Origin: Pseudomonadota bacterium
GTDB taxonomy: Bacteria; Pseudomonadota; Gammaproteobacteria; Burkholderiales; Thiobacillaceae
Reading direction: 5' to 3'
NCBI GenBank assembly: GCA_021821425.1
Contig: JAKACL010000045.1
Location: 1 to 13,956, forward strand
Length of the DNA: 13,956 nt
Below the pieces are notes generated by a model. It did no database searches and had not been told where the DNA came from. It was given only the letters and a program-made list of their open reading frames with translations. The position numbers and the translations under genes were made by a program. Each line of letters starts with the position of its first letter. The first letter of the stretch is position 1. Positions 1 to 5,973 of this stretch are shown here, one piece after another.

Positions 1-46
1 CCGTATCGACGATATTCTGCTGGCAGAGGCAGGGATGCCGCCATGA
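1..46 (+). CDS. C-terminal end of an unidentified gene (partial)
   Basis: An open frame enters from the left edge (first whole codon at 2) and ends at the TGA at 44-46, giving the tail RIDDILLAEAGMPP. A strong hairpin terminator follows within 5 bases, which supports this being a real gene end. Fourteen residues are too few to name a family, so no function is assigned. Confidence 0.5.
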   Translation, partial: RIDDILLAEAGMPP

Positions 47-50
47 AAAA

Positions 51-77
51 CGCCGCTCGGTGAGCGGCGTTTTTTTT
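51..77 (+). terminator. Rho-independent terminator, probably bidirectional
   Basis: An 8-bp perfect GC-rich stem (CGCCGCTC at 51-58, GAGCGGCG at 62-69) with a GGT loop is followed by eight T's at 70-77. It is preceded by five A's at 46-50, so on the minus strand the same hairpin is also followed by a T tract. It can therefore end both the plus-strand gene at 1-46 and the minus-strand gltX/tRNA-Thr transcript. Confidence 0.9.
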
Positions 78-81
78 CACC

Positions 82-157
82 TGGTGCCGCTGGCCGGAAT
101 CGAACTGGCGACCTTCGCATTACGAATGCGCTGCTCTACCAACTGAGCTACAGCGGC
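82..157 (-). tRNA. tRNA-Thr (anticodon CGT)
   Basis: The minus strand folds as a 76-nt cloverleaf. The acceptor stem is GCCGCTG/CAGCGGC, discriminator A is followed by an encoded CCA, the D-arm is GCTC...GAGC, and the anticodon loop is TTCGTAA, giving anticodon CGT, which reads ACG. The anticodon arm and variable region resemble E. coli thrW. The T-stem GCCAG/CCGGC has one A-C mismatch (standard positions 52:62), where CTGGC would pair fully. The gene lies 15 bases downstream of the gltX stop on the same strand, so it may be processed from a gltX transcript or use a promoter inside gltX. Confidence 0.93.
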
Positions 158-172
158 GAAAAACAGCGCGCA

Positions 173-1591
173 TTATAGCGGAAACGTTCCTGCCTGTGGC
201 ACCTGCAGGGCGGCTTTCAGGCGCGCGACCACCTTGTCCTTGCCGATCAGTTCCAGCGTCGCGTCGATCGCCGGCGTCTGCGGTTCGCCGGTCACCAGCA
301 CGCGCACCGGCATCGCCAGCGTGGGCATCTTGATGCCGTGCGCGGCCAGCGTTTCCTTGAGCGCGGCGCTGATCGCGCTGCGCTCCCAGGTCAGCGCCTC
401 GAAGCGGCTGGCCAGGTCGGCCAGCGCCGGCAGCACCTCGGGCGTGACGTGTTGCGCCAGCAGCTCCGGCGTTGGGTGCAGGGTGCGGTAGAACAGCGTG
501 GCGGCGTCGGCGAGCTCCATGATCGTCGCGGCGCGCTCCTTTACCAGCGCGCAGACGGCGGCAAGATCGGGGCCATCGTCCGGGTTGGCGCCATTGCGCA
601 CCAGGAAGGGGCGCACGAGACCCGCCAGACGCGCGTCGTCGGCCGCCTTGATGTATTGCTGGTTGAGCCAGCGCAGCTTCTCGGTATTGAACTGCGCAGC
701 CGACGGCGTGATGTGATCGAGATCGAACCACTGCACGAACTGCTCCCGGCTGAACAGTTCGGCGTCGCCGTGCGACCAGCCGAGCCGCGCCAGGTAGTTG
801 ATCACCGCTTCGGGCAGATAGCCCTCGTCGGAATACTGCATCACCGACACCGCGCCGTGCCGTTTGGACAACTTGGTGCCGTCGTCGCCGAGGATCATCG
901 ACAGGTGCGCGTACTGCGGCACCGTCGCGCCCAGCGCTTTCAGGATATTGATCTGGCGCGGCGTGTTGTTGACGTGATCGTCGCCGCGGATGACGTGAGT
1001 GATCTGCATGTCCCAGTCGTCGACCACCACGCAGAAGTTGTAGGTCGGCGTGCCGTCGCCGCGCGCGATGATGAGGTCGTCGAGTTCGGTATTGGAAAAT
1101 TCGATCACACCCTTGACCAGATCCTTCCACGCCACCGTACCTTCCAGCGGATTCTTGAAGCGCACTACCGGCTGCACGCCCGAAGGCGGCACCGGCAGCG
1201 TCTTGCCGGGTTCCGGGCGCCAGCGGCCGTCGTAGCGCGGTTTTTCGCCGCGCGCACGCTGCGCCTCGCGCATGGCGTCGAGCTCCTCGGTGCTGCAATA
1301 GCAGTGATACGCCTGGCCGGCGGCCAGCATCTGCTCGATCACGTCCTTGTAGCGATACAGGCGCTGGGTCTGGTAGAACGGGCCTTCGTCGTGGGTGAGT
1401 TCGAGCCAGGCCATGCCGTCGAGAATCGCTTGCACGGCCTCGGGCGTGGAGCGCGCGATGTCGGTGTCCTCGATCCTGAGGATGAACTGACCCCCATGGT
1501 GCCGCGCGAATGCCCACGAAAACAGCGCGGTGCGCGCGCCGCCGATGTGCAGGAAACCGGTGGGGGAGGGGGCGAAGCGGGTGCGGATCAT
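173..1591 (-). CDS. gltX: Glutamyl-tRNA synthetase (GluRS)
   Basis: A class I aminoacyl-tRNA synthetase of 472 aa that charges tRNA-Glu with glutamate in the cytoplasm. The N-terminus carries [17 protein letters not shown] with the HIGH-type signature at residues 15-18. The catalytic KMSKS-type loop is KLSKR at residues 240-244, within the [16 protein letters not shown] context. The C-terminal anticodon-binding half is present, and the length matches the bacterial family (about 470). The ATG at 1589-1591 is chosen because [12 protein letters not shown] is the usual start; the 14 bases before it are all G/C with no Shine-Dalgarno sequence, so initiation may be leader-poor. The E. coli zinc ligands C98, C100, C125 and H127 are only half conserved: CYC at residues 97-99 remains, but the DGRC-x-H segment reads DGRWRP. 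The family assignment is certain. Confidence 0.98.
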   Translation of the reverse strand: MIRTRFAPSPTGFLHIGGARTALFSWAFARHHGGQFILRIEDTDIARSTPEAVQAILDGMAWLELTHDEGPFYQTQRLYRYKDVIEQMLAAGQAYHCYCSTEELDAMREAQRARGEKPRYDGRWRPEPGKTLPVPPSGVQPVVRFKNPLEGTVAWKDLVKGVIEFSNTELDDLIIARGDGTPTYNFCVVVDDWDMQITHVIRGDDHVNNTPRQINILKALGATVPQYAHLSMILGDDGTKLSKRHGAVSVMQYSDEGYLPEAVINYLARLGWSHGDAELFSREQFVQWFDLDHITPSAAQFNTEKLRWLNQQYIKAADDARLAGLVRPFLVRNGANPDDGPDLAAVCALVKERAATIMELADAATLFYRTLHPTPELLAQHVTPEVLPALADLASRFEALTWERSAISAALKETLAAHGIKMPTLAMPVRVLVTGEPQTPAIDATLELIGKDKVVARLKAALQVPQAGTFPL

Positions 1592-1617
1592 GGCGGGCCG
1601 GGCGGAAAAAAGGGGCC

Positions 1618-1623
1618 ATTTTA
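1618..1623 (-). promoter_or_regulatory. Putative gltX promoter -10 box
   Basis: On the minus strand TAAAAT (5 of 6 to TATAAT) lies 26 bases upstream of the gltX ATG, consistent with a short leader of about 20 nt. No convincing -35 box is seen at the usual spacing; the nearest candidate is a TCAATT-like hexamer 18 bases further out. It is divergent from the tRNA-Val promoter. Confidence 0.35.
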
Positions 1624-1643
1624 CCGGATCGGGGGTCCTGAAA

Positions 1644-1673
1644 TTGACCGAGCCGGGTCGGATGTGGTTTAAT
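1644..1673 (+). promoter_or_regulatory. Sigma-70-type promoter for tRNA-Val
   Basis: TTGACC (1644-1649) and TTTAAT (1668-1673) are separated by 18 bases. A GC-rich stretch (CGCGCCGC, about 1675-1682) follows, as in stringently controlled stable-RNA promoters, and the mature tRNA starts 13 bases after the -10 box. Confidence 0.75.
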
Positions 1674-1686
1674 TCGCGCCGCTTCG

Positions 1687-1761
1687 GGGCAGTTAGCTCA
1701 GCGGTAGAGCATCGCCTTCACACGGCGGGGGTCACAGGTTCAAACCCTGTACTGCCCACCA
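1687..1761 (+). tRNA. tRNA-Val (anticodon CAC)
   Basis: A 75-nt cloverleaf: acceptor GGGCAGT/ACTGCCC, discriminator A, encoded CCA at 1759-1761, D-arm GCTC...GAGC, anticodon stem TCGCC/GGCGG (one T-G wobble) around loop TTCACAC, and a fully paired T-stem ACAGG/CCTGT with loop TTCAAAC. Anticodon CAC reads GUG. A clear promoter lies upstream and a terminator downstream, so it is a single-gene transcription unit. Confidence 0.96.
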
Positions 1762-1793
1762 GCCCGAACATGAAGTAAACTGTAGTAAATTCA

Positions 1794-1828
1794 ATGCCCT
1801 GGCTAACCACTGGGGCATTTTTATTTTT
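1794..1828 (+). terminator. Rho-independent terminator of tRNA-Val
   Basis: A 9-bp stem with two G-T wobbles (ATGCCCTGG at 1794-1802 with CTGGGGCAT-side pairing at 1810-1818) and a 7-nt loop is followed by TTTTTATTTTT. It starts 33 bases after the tRNA 3' end. On the minus strand there is no T tract, so it acts one way. Confidence 0.8.
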
Positions 1829-1948
1829 CCCCTCGCCTATCACTTGGAAAGCTCAGGTAATGCCGCTGTCGGCCTTTAATATCGTGCTGGGGATGGAGCC
1901 TGTTGTTGCCAGACACAAATGACATTAGACGAATCACAGACGTGCAGC

Positions 1949-2560
1949 CTAAAAGCGTGAGCCAGGCTGTTTCAGGAATTCAAGCTCTTCGGGGGTAGAC
2001 GGTCGCCCCAGGATTTCATTGCGATGCGGAAAACGGCCGAAGCGGGCGACCACGTCGAGATGCTTGCGTGCGTAATCGAGAAAGTTGTCGAACAGCGCGC
2101 GTTCGTCGGCGGCCGCCTCGTTCGCCAATTGCTCGTAGAGCGACACGGATCGTTCCTGCATTTCAATCGACTCGGCATGCTCCAGCGGCAGGTAGAGAAA
2201 CACGCGCTCGATCGGCGCCAGTTTTCTGTCTTCGCCGGACTCCAGTGCAGCAAGGCTCAGCGCCAGCGACTGCGGGTCGGTGGCAAAGGCCTGGGGTTGG
2301 TCGCGATGGATGTGGTGCGGAAACTGGTCGAGCACGATCACCAGTGCCAGCCGGCCGCGCGGTGTATTTGCCCAGGCGTCGAGCTGGCCTGCAGTGGCGG
2401 CCGTCAGCGTGGCAGCGAAGCGATCGATGATCGCCTGGTCGTTGGCGAGCGATTTGCCGAACCACAGCTTGCTTTGGCGGCCGGCGATCTCGGCCGCGCT
2501 GCCCGGCGCGCCGAACCAGAAGTCGAGCACGCTTTCGGGCGAGGCAGGCAGGGCGGACAT
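1949..2560 (-). CDS. DUF924 family protein
   Basis: A 203-aa protein of the DUF924 family, predicted soluble, cytoplasmic and largely alpha-helical (TPR-like fold in the family). Visible family features are SVLDFWFG near residues 10-16, LDQFPHHIHRDQPQAF, FLYLPLEHAESIEMQE, the FGRFPHRNEILGR segment, and a C-terminal TPEELEFL. There is no signal peptide or membrane segment. The biochemical role of the family is not established. The ATG at 2558-2560 lies 7 bases after the stop of the CDGSH gene on the same strand, so the two are very likely co-transcribed. No T-rich terminator is seen on the minus strand after its stop. Confidence 0.9.
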   Translation of the reverse strand: MSALPASPESVLDFWFGAPGSAAEIAGRQSKLWFGKSLANDQAIIDRFAATLTAATAGQLDAWANTPRGRLALVIVLDQFPHHIHRDQPQAFATDPQSLALSLAALESGEDRKLAPIERVFLYLPLEHAESIEMQERSVSLYEQLANEAAADERALFDNFLDYARKHLDVVARFGRFPHRNEILGRPSTPEELEFLKQPGSRF

Positions 2561-2567
2561 GGATGAC

Positions 2568-2819
2568 TCAGAAAATGTCGTCGGGCAGATCGTTGTGGCT
2601 GCCGTCGCAGAAGGGTTTGTCCTTGGTGTGCTTGCAGTTGCACAGCCACACCGTGGTCTTTTCCTTGATGACGAAGGGCAGCGGCTCCAGTCCGGTCCCT
2701 TCGTGCGAGCCGTCGCAGAAGGGTTGCGTCATCGAGCGGCCGCATGAACACCACCAGTATTCACCGGGTTCGAGTTCAAGTTCGGCGGGATTGCGGTCGT
2801 ACACAACGGGATCGGACAT
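2568..2819 (-). CDS. CDGSH iron-sulfur domain protein (two motifs)
   Basis: An 83-aa protein with two CDGSH-type motifs: CSCGRSMTQPFCDGSH (residues 24-39) and CNCKHTKDKPFCDGSH (residues 60-75). Each supplies the C-x-C...C...H ligands (3 Cys, 1 His) expected to hold a [2Fe-2S] cluster, as in the mitoNEET/Miner2 superfamily. In bacteria such proteins are thought to serve in electron transfer or Fe-S trafficking; the partner here is unknown. An upstream in-frame ATG would give 107 aa, but the shorter start at 2819 is preferred: AGGAGA lies 6 bases upstream and MSDPVVYDRNPAEL matches the usual N-terminus. It is probably the first gene of a pair with the DUF924 gene. Confidence 0.93.
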   Translation of the reverse strand: MSDPVVYDRNPAELELEPGEYWWCSCGRSMTQPFCDGSHEGTGLEPLPFVIKEKTTVWLCNCKHTKDKPFCDGSHNDLPDDIF

Positions 2820-2825
2820 CAAAAG

Positions 2826-2831
2826 TCTCCT
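2826..2831 (-). promoter_or_regulatory. Ribosome binding site deciding the CDGSH start
   Basis: AGGAGA on the minus strand sits 6 bases before the ATG at 2819. The longer reading frame, starting near 2891, would place this site inside the gene. Confidence 0.8.
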
Positions 2832-2844
2832 GCGAAAAGGCATG

Positions 2845-2850
2845 ATTCTA
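2845..2850 (-). promoter_or_regulatory. Putative -10 box for the CDGSH-DUF924 unit
   Basis: TAGAAT on the minus strand lies 25 bases upstream of the CDGSH ATG and would give a leader of about 20 nt that includes the AGGAGA site. No good -35 hexamer is seen at 16-18 bases, so an activator or an alternative promoter is possible. Confidence 0.35.
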
Positions 2851-3345
2851 GCCGCTTCGGCGAACAGAAGTCCGTACGCGGCGTGTGGCAATCCGGGTGG
2901 GCATGCGCAGGACTGTGCATTCTGGTTTCCATGGAATACCCCCGCACAAAAATGCGAGGCCCCAACAATCGTATCGCCGATCTCGACTGGGTGGTGCCGG
3001 CCTCGGATACCTCAAGCTATTGATTGAGAAGTAAAAACAAGCCGGACCGCGCTCCCGGATTATCCCCGGTGCCCACACAAGACTCGGCGCCTTCCTACAT
3101 ATCAATCGGTACATGATGGCAGCGCCGGTGGCCGGCTCTGCAGAAAATTGCACCGAGTCGCAGGCCGCCATGCCGGATGTGGACCTCCCCCGGTCATGTT
3201 CAGAACTCTTTGCATGTGCCTGGGTCATCCCTGCATGAACGGCCAGTCGTTTGGCCATTCACAGCGCATGCGGCTCGTCGCCCGCGCGCTCGTCGCGTGG
3301 CTGCAAGGTTCCCATTTGCATCCATTCTCGAAAGGAGAAACAGAC
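2851..3345. other. Gene-poor stretch without a supported gene
   Basis: About 500 bases between the CDGSH operon and the small secreted-protein gene. Open frames on both strands here have no recognisable motif, no good start signal and atypical composition, so I accept none. A 10-bp palindrome TTCCATGGAA occurs near 2927-2936. The promoter of the gene at 3346 must lie here, but I cannot point to convincing hexamers. Confidence 0.5.
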
Positions 3346-3672
3346 ATGAAAAAGATTCTACTCGCAGCATCCCTCAGCGTATTTGCCATGGGCGCGCATG
3401 CCGATGCCGGCTACATGCTGGGTGTTTCTTACAGCCTGGACGGCCAGGCATCGATGAAGAACCTGGGCTTCAGTGCCAAGGTCCTGACCTCGGATCGGGA
3501 AGACAAATGGGTGGGTGCGGCGGGCGTCTCGCTGTTCCCGTGGGCAGATCGAAAACTGGGGCTGGACGTCGGCGGGGGCTACACCTTCGAGGATTCGACT
3601 GCCGTGGTCAGCTATGACTTCCTGCAGGCGGCGCCGCTGGTCAGCTATGGCTGGACCGACACCAATCGCTAA
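3346..3672 (+). CDS. Small secreted/envelope protein, unknown function
   Basis: A 108-aa protein with a clear Sec signal peptide: MKKILLAASLSVFAMGAHA, predicted cleavage after residue 19. The mature part of about 89 residues alternates hydrophobic and polar residues and is rich in Gly, Tyr and Trp (GVSLFPW, LGLDVGGGYTF, VVSYDFLQAAPLVSYGW), suggesting a beta-rich small outer-membrane or periplasmic protein. I do not recognise the family and see no PEP-CTERM sorting tail. The ATG at 3346 is chosen over an upstream in-frame ATG (3148) because AAAGGAGA at 3331-3338 precedes it and it begins the signal peptide. It stands alone: neighbours are 500 bp upstream (opposite strand) and a decayed region downstream. 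Confidence 0.8.
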   Translation: MKKILLAASLSVFAMGAHADAGYMLGVSYSLDGQASMKNLGFSAKVLTSDREDKWVGAAGVSLFPWADRKLGLDVGGGYTFEDSTAVVSYDFLQAAPLVSYGWTDTNR

Positions 3673-3802
3673 GCGTGCCTGAGCTGGTTTAAGAAGCAGC
3701 TATCGTGCAGGCTCATGCAAAACAATTGGCCACGCCTGCAGACAATGTAGTTCTCATCGAACTCATGGAGTCGCTTGCAAGGTTCAACACCGAGGCGTGA
3801 CG

Positions 3803-3899
3803 CACCTGCACATACATCTGATCCCCCGCTACCGGGGCGACAAGGACGGCCCGCGCGGTGCGCTGGGTGCTGCCGGATAAGGCATCGTACTGGTCATGA
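3803..3899 (+). pseudogene. Remnant of a HIT-family hydrolase, frameshifted
   Basis: From 3803 the frame reads HLHIHLIPRYRGDKDGPRG, which contains the histidine-triad motif H-x-H-x-H followed by the IPRYRGD segment of bacterial HIT proteins. That frame then stops, while the +1 frame from 3858 reads VRWVLPDKASYWS and stops at 3897-3899, matching the PRGGVRWVLPDKA-type C-terminus of the family. A deletion (probably 5 bases, net shift) in the PRGGV codons explains the break. VT just before the first His also fits the family, but further upstream I find no continuation, so only the C-terminal third survives. Confidence 0.7.
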
Positions 3900-4417
3900 G
3901 CCTTTTCCGGGGCAGCTCTTCAACAGCACCGGTTTCGTGGCCACCCGCCGGCTTTTTTACTCACGGTCGGCGTCGACTCCCCTAATGCGGTGTCCGCGAT
4001 CGGCCTGTCCGAGTGCGTCGACTGCTGCAATAGTGCGCCAGTGCAGCAGCGGTCGTCGGTAAGCGCTATACGGGCGACTCGATTCGACGCTTGCCCTCGC
4101 CGCCAGCAGCATCCTGATTGGCGGCCGGCCGCGCAGCGGCTGGCAGTATGGCTTTCCTCGGAAAGCAACTTGCCGGGCGGGATCATCGCCACATTCGTCC
4201 CCGAACCTTGGACCTGCGTCCTGTCCGCTGCGGGATTTCCTGCGGGCGCGAAATTACCCCATTCCGGTGGATTCAACTTCCTGTAGCTTTCCTCAGGTAT
4301 TTTCGTCAGGCAATAGCCGCGGCTCGTCACCGGACAGGGATGGGTGGCGGAATCGATCAACGACGTGCCTGACATGGGCTACCCAGGAAACCCGCATCGA
4401 AACGATGTGTTGGATTG
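3900..4417. other. Unassigned decayed or non-coding stretch
   Basis: Between the HIT remnant and the first EPS gene I see no supported gene. Frames of about 80-150 codons exist on both strands, but their translations are rich in Cys/Arg/Ser/Pro with no motifs and no ribosome binding site. The region contains an inverted repeat at 4022-4049 and must contain any promoter of the EPS locus. It is most simply read as decayed coding sequence continuing from the HIT remnant. Confidence 0.45.
4022..4049. repeat. 8-bp inverted repeat (hairpin)
   Basis: CTGCTGCA at 4022-4029 and TGCAGCAG at 4042-4049 form a perfect 8-bp stem around a 12-nt loop. No T tract follows, so it is not an ordinary terminator. 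Confidence 0.5.
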
Positions 4418-5800
4418 ATGACAAACCATAACCAGTGGCTGTTCCGCCAGCAGCTTTCCGTCGTATCGCTGACCAAGATCCTGCTCGACCCGTTTGTGGC
4501 CGTGCTGGTGCTGATCGGCTGCACCATGGTGTTTGGCGAGCCGTTTCGCGGACCGTATCCCATCCTGGCGCTGATCGTTTTCACCCTGACCTTCCCCGGC
4601 AAATGGCCCGAGGTTACCCTTCATGCCTTCTGGAACGAGACTGTCATACCCTGGTTCTTCCTGTCCGGGCTGATCCTGCTGTTCGGCTATTCGTCCGGCT
4701 ACCTTGACTGGTTCCCACCCAAGCTGGTGCTCGCCTGGGTGCTGGCCACCCCGGTGGCCATGTACATCGCCCACCGCGTGGTGCGCAGGCTGCTGCCGCG
4801 CCTGCTGCTGCTGGAAGGCGGGCGCCGCCGCGCCATCATCGTCGGCGCGGGGCATCTGGGAACGGAGTTGCGCGGGCGCTTTGTCAACGACAGCGCGCTC
4901 GGCGTCGACGTCGTCGGCTTCTTCGACGACCGCGCAATGGAACGCACCCAGCTGGTCGACCCCGCAAAACTGCTCGGCAAACTGCAAGATATCCCGGAAT
5001 ACGTCAACCGCAACGGCATCGACCTCGTCTACATCAGCCTGCCCATGGCCGCGCAGCCGCGCACCCTGAATCTGCTCGACGCCCTGCGCGACACGACCGT
5101 CTCGGTCTATTTCGTGCCGGACATTTTCATCTCCGACCTGATCCAGGCACGCGTCGATCACATCCATGGCATGCCAGTCGTCGCTTTGACCGAATCTCCC
5201 ACCCTCGGCGTCAGCGGCATCGGCAAGCGCATCAGCGATGTCGTCATCGCCAGCCTCATCCTGCTGGCGCTCTGGCCGCTGCTGCTCATCCTGGCCGTCG
5301 GCGTCAAGCTGTCCTCGCCCGGTCCCGTCATCTTCAAGCAGCGCCGCTACGGCCTCGACGGCCAGGAAATCCTCGTCTACAAATTTCGTTCCATGACGGT
5401 GTGCGAGGACGGCGGCACCATTAGCCAGGCCAGCCGCCGCGACGCCCGCACCACCCCGTTCGGCGCCTTCATCCGCCGCACCTCGCTCGACGAACTGCCG
5501 CAATTCATCAACGTCCTGCAGGGCCGCATGAGCGTCGTCGGCCCACGCCCCCACGCCGTCGCCCACAACGAGCAGTACCGCAAGCTCATCAAGGGCTACA
5601 TGCTGCGCCACAAGGTCAAGCCCGGCATCACCGGCTGGGCCCAGGTCAACGGCCTGCGCGGCGAAACCGAGACGCTCGACAAGATGCGCGCCCGCGTCCA
5701 GTACGACATCGACTACATGCGCAACTGGTCGCTCGTGTTCGACCTGATGATCATCAGCAAAACGCTTGCTGTCGTCTGGCGCGACCAGAATGCGTATTAG
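4418..5800 (+). CDS. Undecaprenyl-phosphate sugar-1-phosphate transferase (initiating EPS enzyme)
   Basis: A 460-aa inner-membrane polyprenyl glycosylphosphotransferase of the WbaP/WcaJ family. It moves a hexose-1-phosphate from a nucleotide sugar onto undecaprenyl phosphate and so starts the repeat unit. Four N-terminal hydrophobic segments lie within residues 20-127. A Rossmann-like domain follows (IVGAGHLGTEL, residues 141-151), then the catalytic module: membrane-anchoring segment after KRISD (270-295), SPGPVIFKQRRYG (300-312), YKFRSM (321-326), RTSLDELPQFINVLQG with the essential-type Asp358-Glu359 pair, SVVGPRPH, and KPGITGWAQVNGLRGET (401-417). The family usually uses UDP-glucose, but sequence alone cannot fix the sugar. 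The ATG at 4418 is chosen; TTG at 4415 is the only in-frame alternative and no strong Shine-Dalgarno precedes either. It is the first gene of the EPS locus. Confidence 0.94.
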   Translation: MTNHNQWLFRQQLSVVSLTKILLDPFVAVLVLIGCTMVFGEPFRGPYPILALIVFTLTFPGKWPEVTLHAFWNETVIPWFFLSGLILLFGYSSGYLDWFPPKLVLAWVLATPVAMYIAHRVVRRLLPRLLLLEGGRRRAIIVGAGHLGTELRGRFVNDSALGVDVVGFFDDRAMERTQLVDPAKLLGKLQDIPEYVNRNGIDLVYISLPMAAQPRTLNLLDALRDTTVSVYFVPDIFISDLIQARVDHIHGMPVVALTESPTLGVSGIGKRISDVVIASLILLALWPLLLILAVGVKLSSPGPVIFKQRRYGLDGQEILVYKFRSMTVCEDGGTISQASRRDARTTPFGAFIRRTSLDELPQFINVLQGRMSVVGPRPHAVAHNEQYRKLIKGYMLRHKVKPGITGWAQVNGLRGETETLDKMRARVQYDIDYMRNWSLVFDLMIISKTLAVVWRDQNAY

Positions 5801-5809
5801 CAGATCAAG

Positions 5810-5835
5810 CCGGTACACGTCCCTTCCTGTGCCGG
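5810..5835 (+). repeat. Imperfect hairpin after the transferase gene
   Basis: CCGGTACA (5810-5817) pairs with TGTGCCGG (5828-5835) through 8 bp including one T-G wobble, around a 10-nt loop, 9 bases after the stop codon. There is no T tract, so it may be an RNA-stabilising or attenuating hairpin rather than a full terminator. Confidence 0.4.
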
Positions 5836-5882
5836 AATCGATGAAACATCCGGAACGCGTGGCATGGCCTGGACATGACAGC

Positions 5883-5901
5883 AGCAATACCTGGTATTGC
5901 T
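5883..5901. promoter_or_regulatory. Perfect 19-bp palindrome, candidate operator of epsD
   Basis: AGCAATACC, one central T, then GGTATTGCT: nine perfect base pairs on each side of a 1-nt centre. It lies 72 bases upstream of the epsD ATG in the 173-base gap after the transferase gene. The short centre disfavours an RNA hairpin terminator and the symmetry fits a site for a dimeric DNA-binding protein. Its right end overlaps TTGCTA (5898-5903), a possible -35, with TAACAT 19 bases on as a weak -10. Confidence 0.55.
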
Positions 5902-5973
5902 ACACACCTGAAACCGTCTCGTAACATTCGCGCCACATACTAGCCGGCAATCCGGATAAAGAGGAAAACGATA

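Noticed and set aside
120..1619. 499-codon minus-strand frame overlapping gltX
   Set aside because: It is out of frame with gltX, Arg/Pro/Ala-rich and has no motifs; it is a high-GC shadow of the synthetase gene.
338..1672. 444-codon plus-strand frame opposite gltX
   Set aside because: Antisense shadow rich in Arg/Val/Ala/His with no domain signature, covering a certain gene.
1687..1830. tRNA-Val as an integration site of a mobile element
   Set aside because: I found no direct repeat of the tRNA 3' end downstream, no integrase and no phage genes in the window.
2848..3258. 136-codon minus-strand frame upstream of the CDGSH gene
   Set aside because: No motif, Cys/Arg/Pro/Ser-rich, and no credible start signal; it overlaps the likely promoter of the CDGSH unit.
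3691..3800. Short frame ending LIELMESLARFNTEA before the HIT remnant
   Set aside because: It has no convincing start and I could not match it to the missing part of the HIT protein or to a known small protein.
5862..5880. Possible sigma-54 promoter (TGGCAT...) upstream of epsD
   Set aside because: The GC at the -12 position is missing at the required distance from the -24 GG, so it does not fit the consensus.
4379..5887. 502-codon minus-strand frame opposite the sugar transferase
   Set aside because: Antisense shadow with Asp/Glu/Gln/Val-rich low-complexity translation; the plus strand encodes all catalytic motifs of the transferase.
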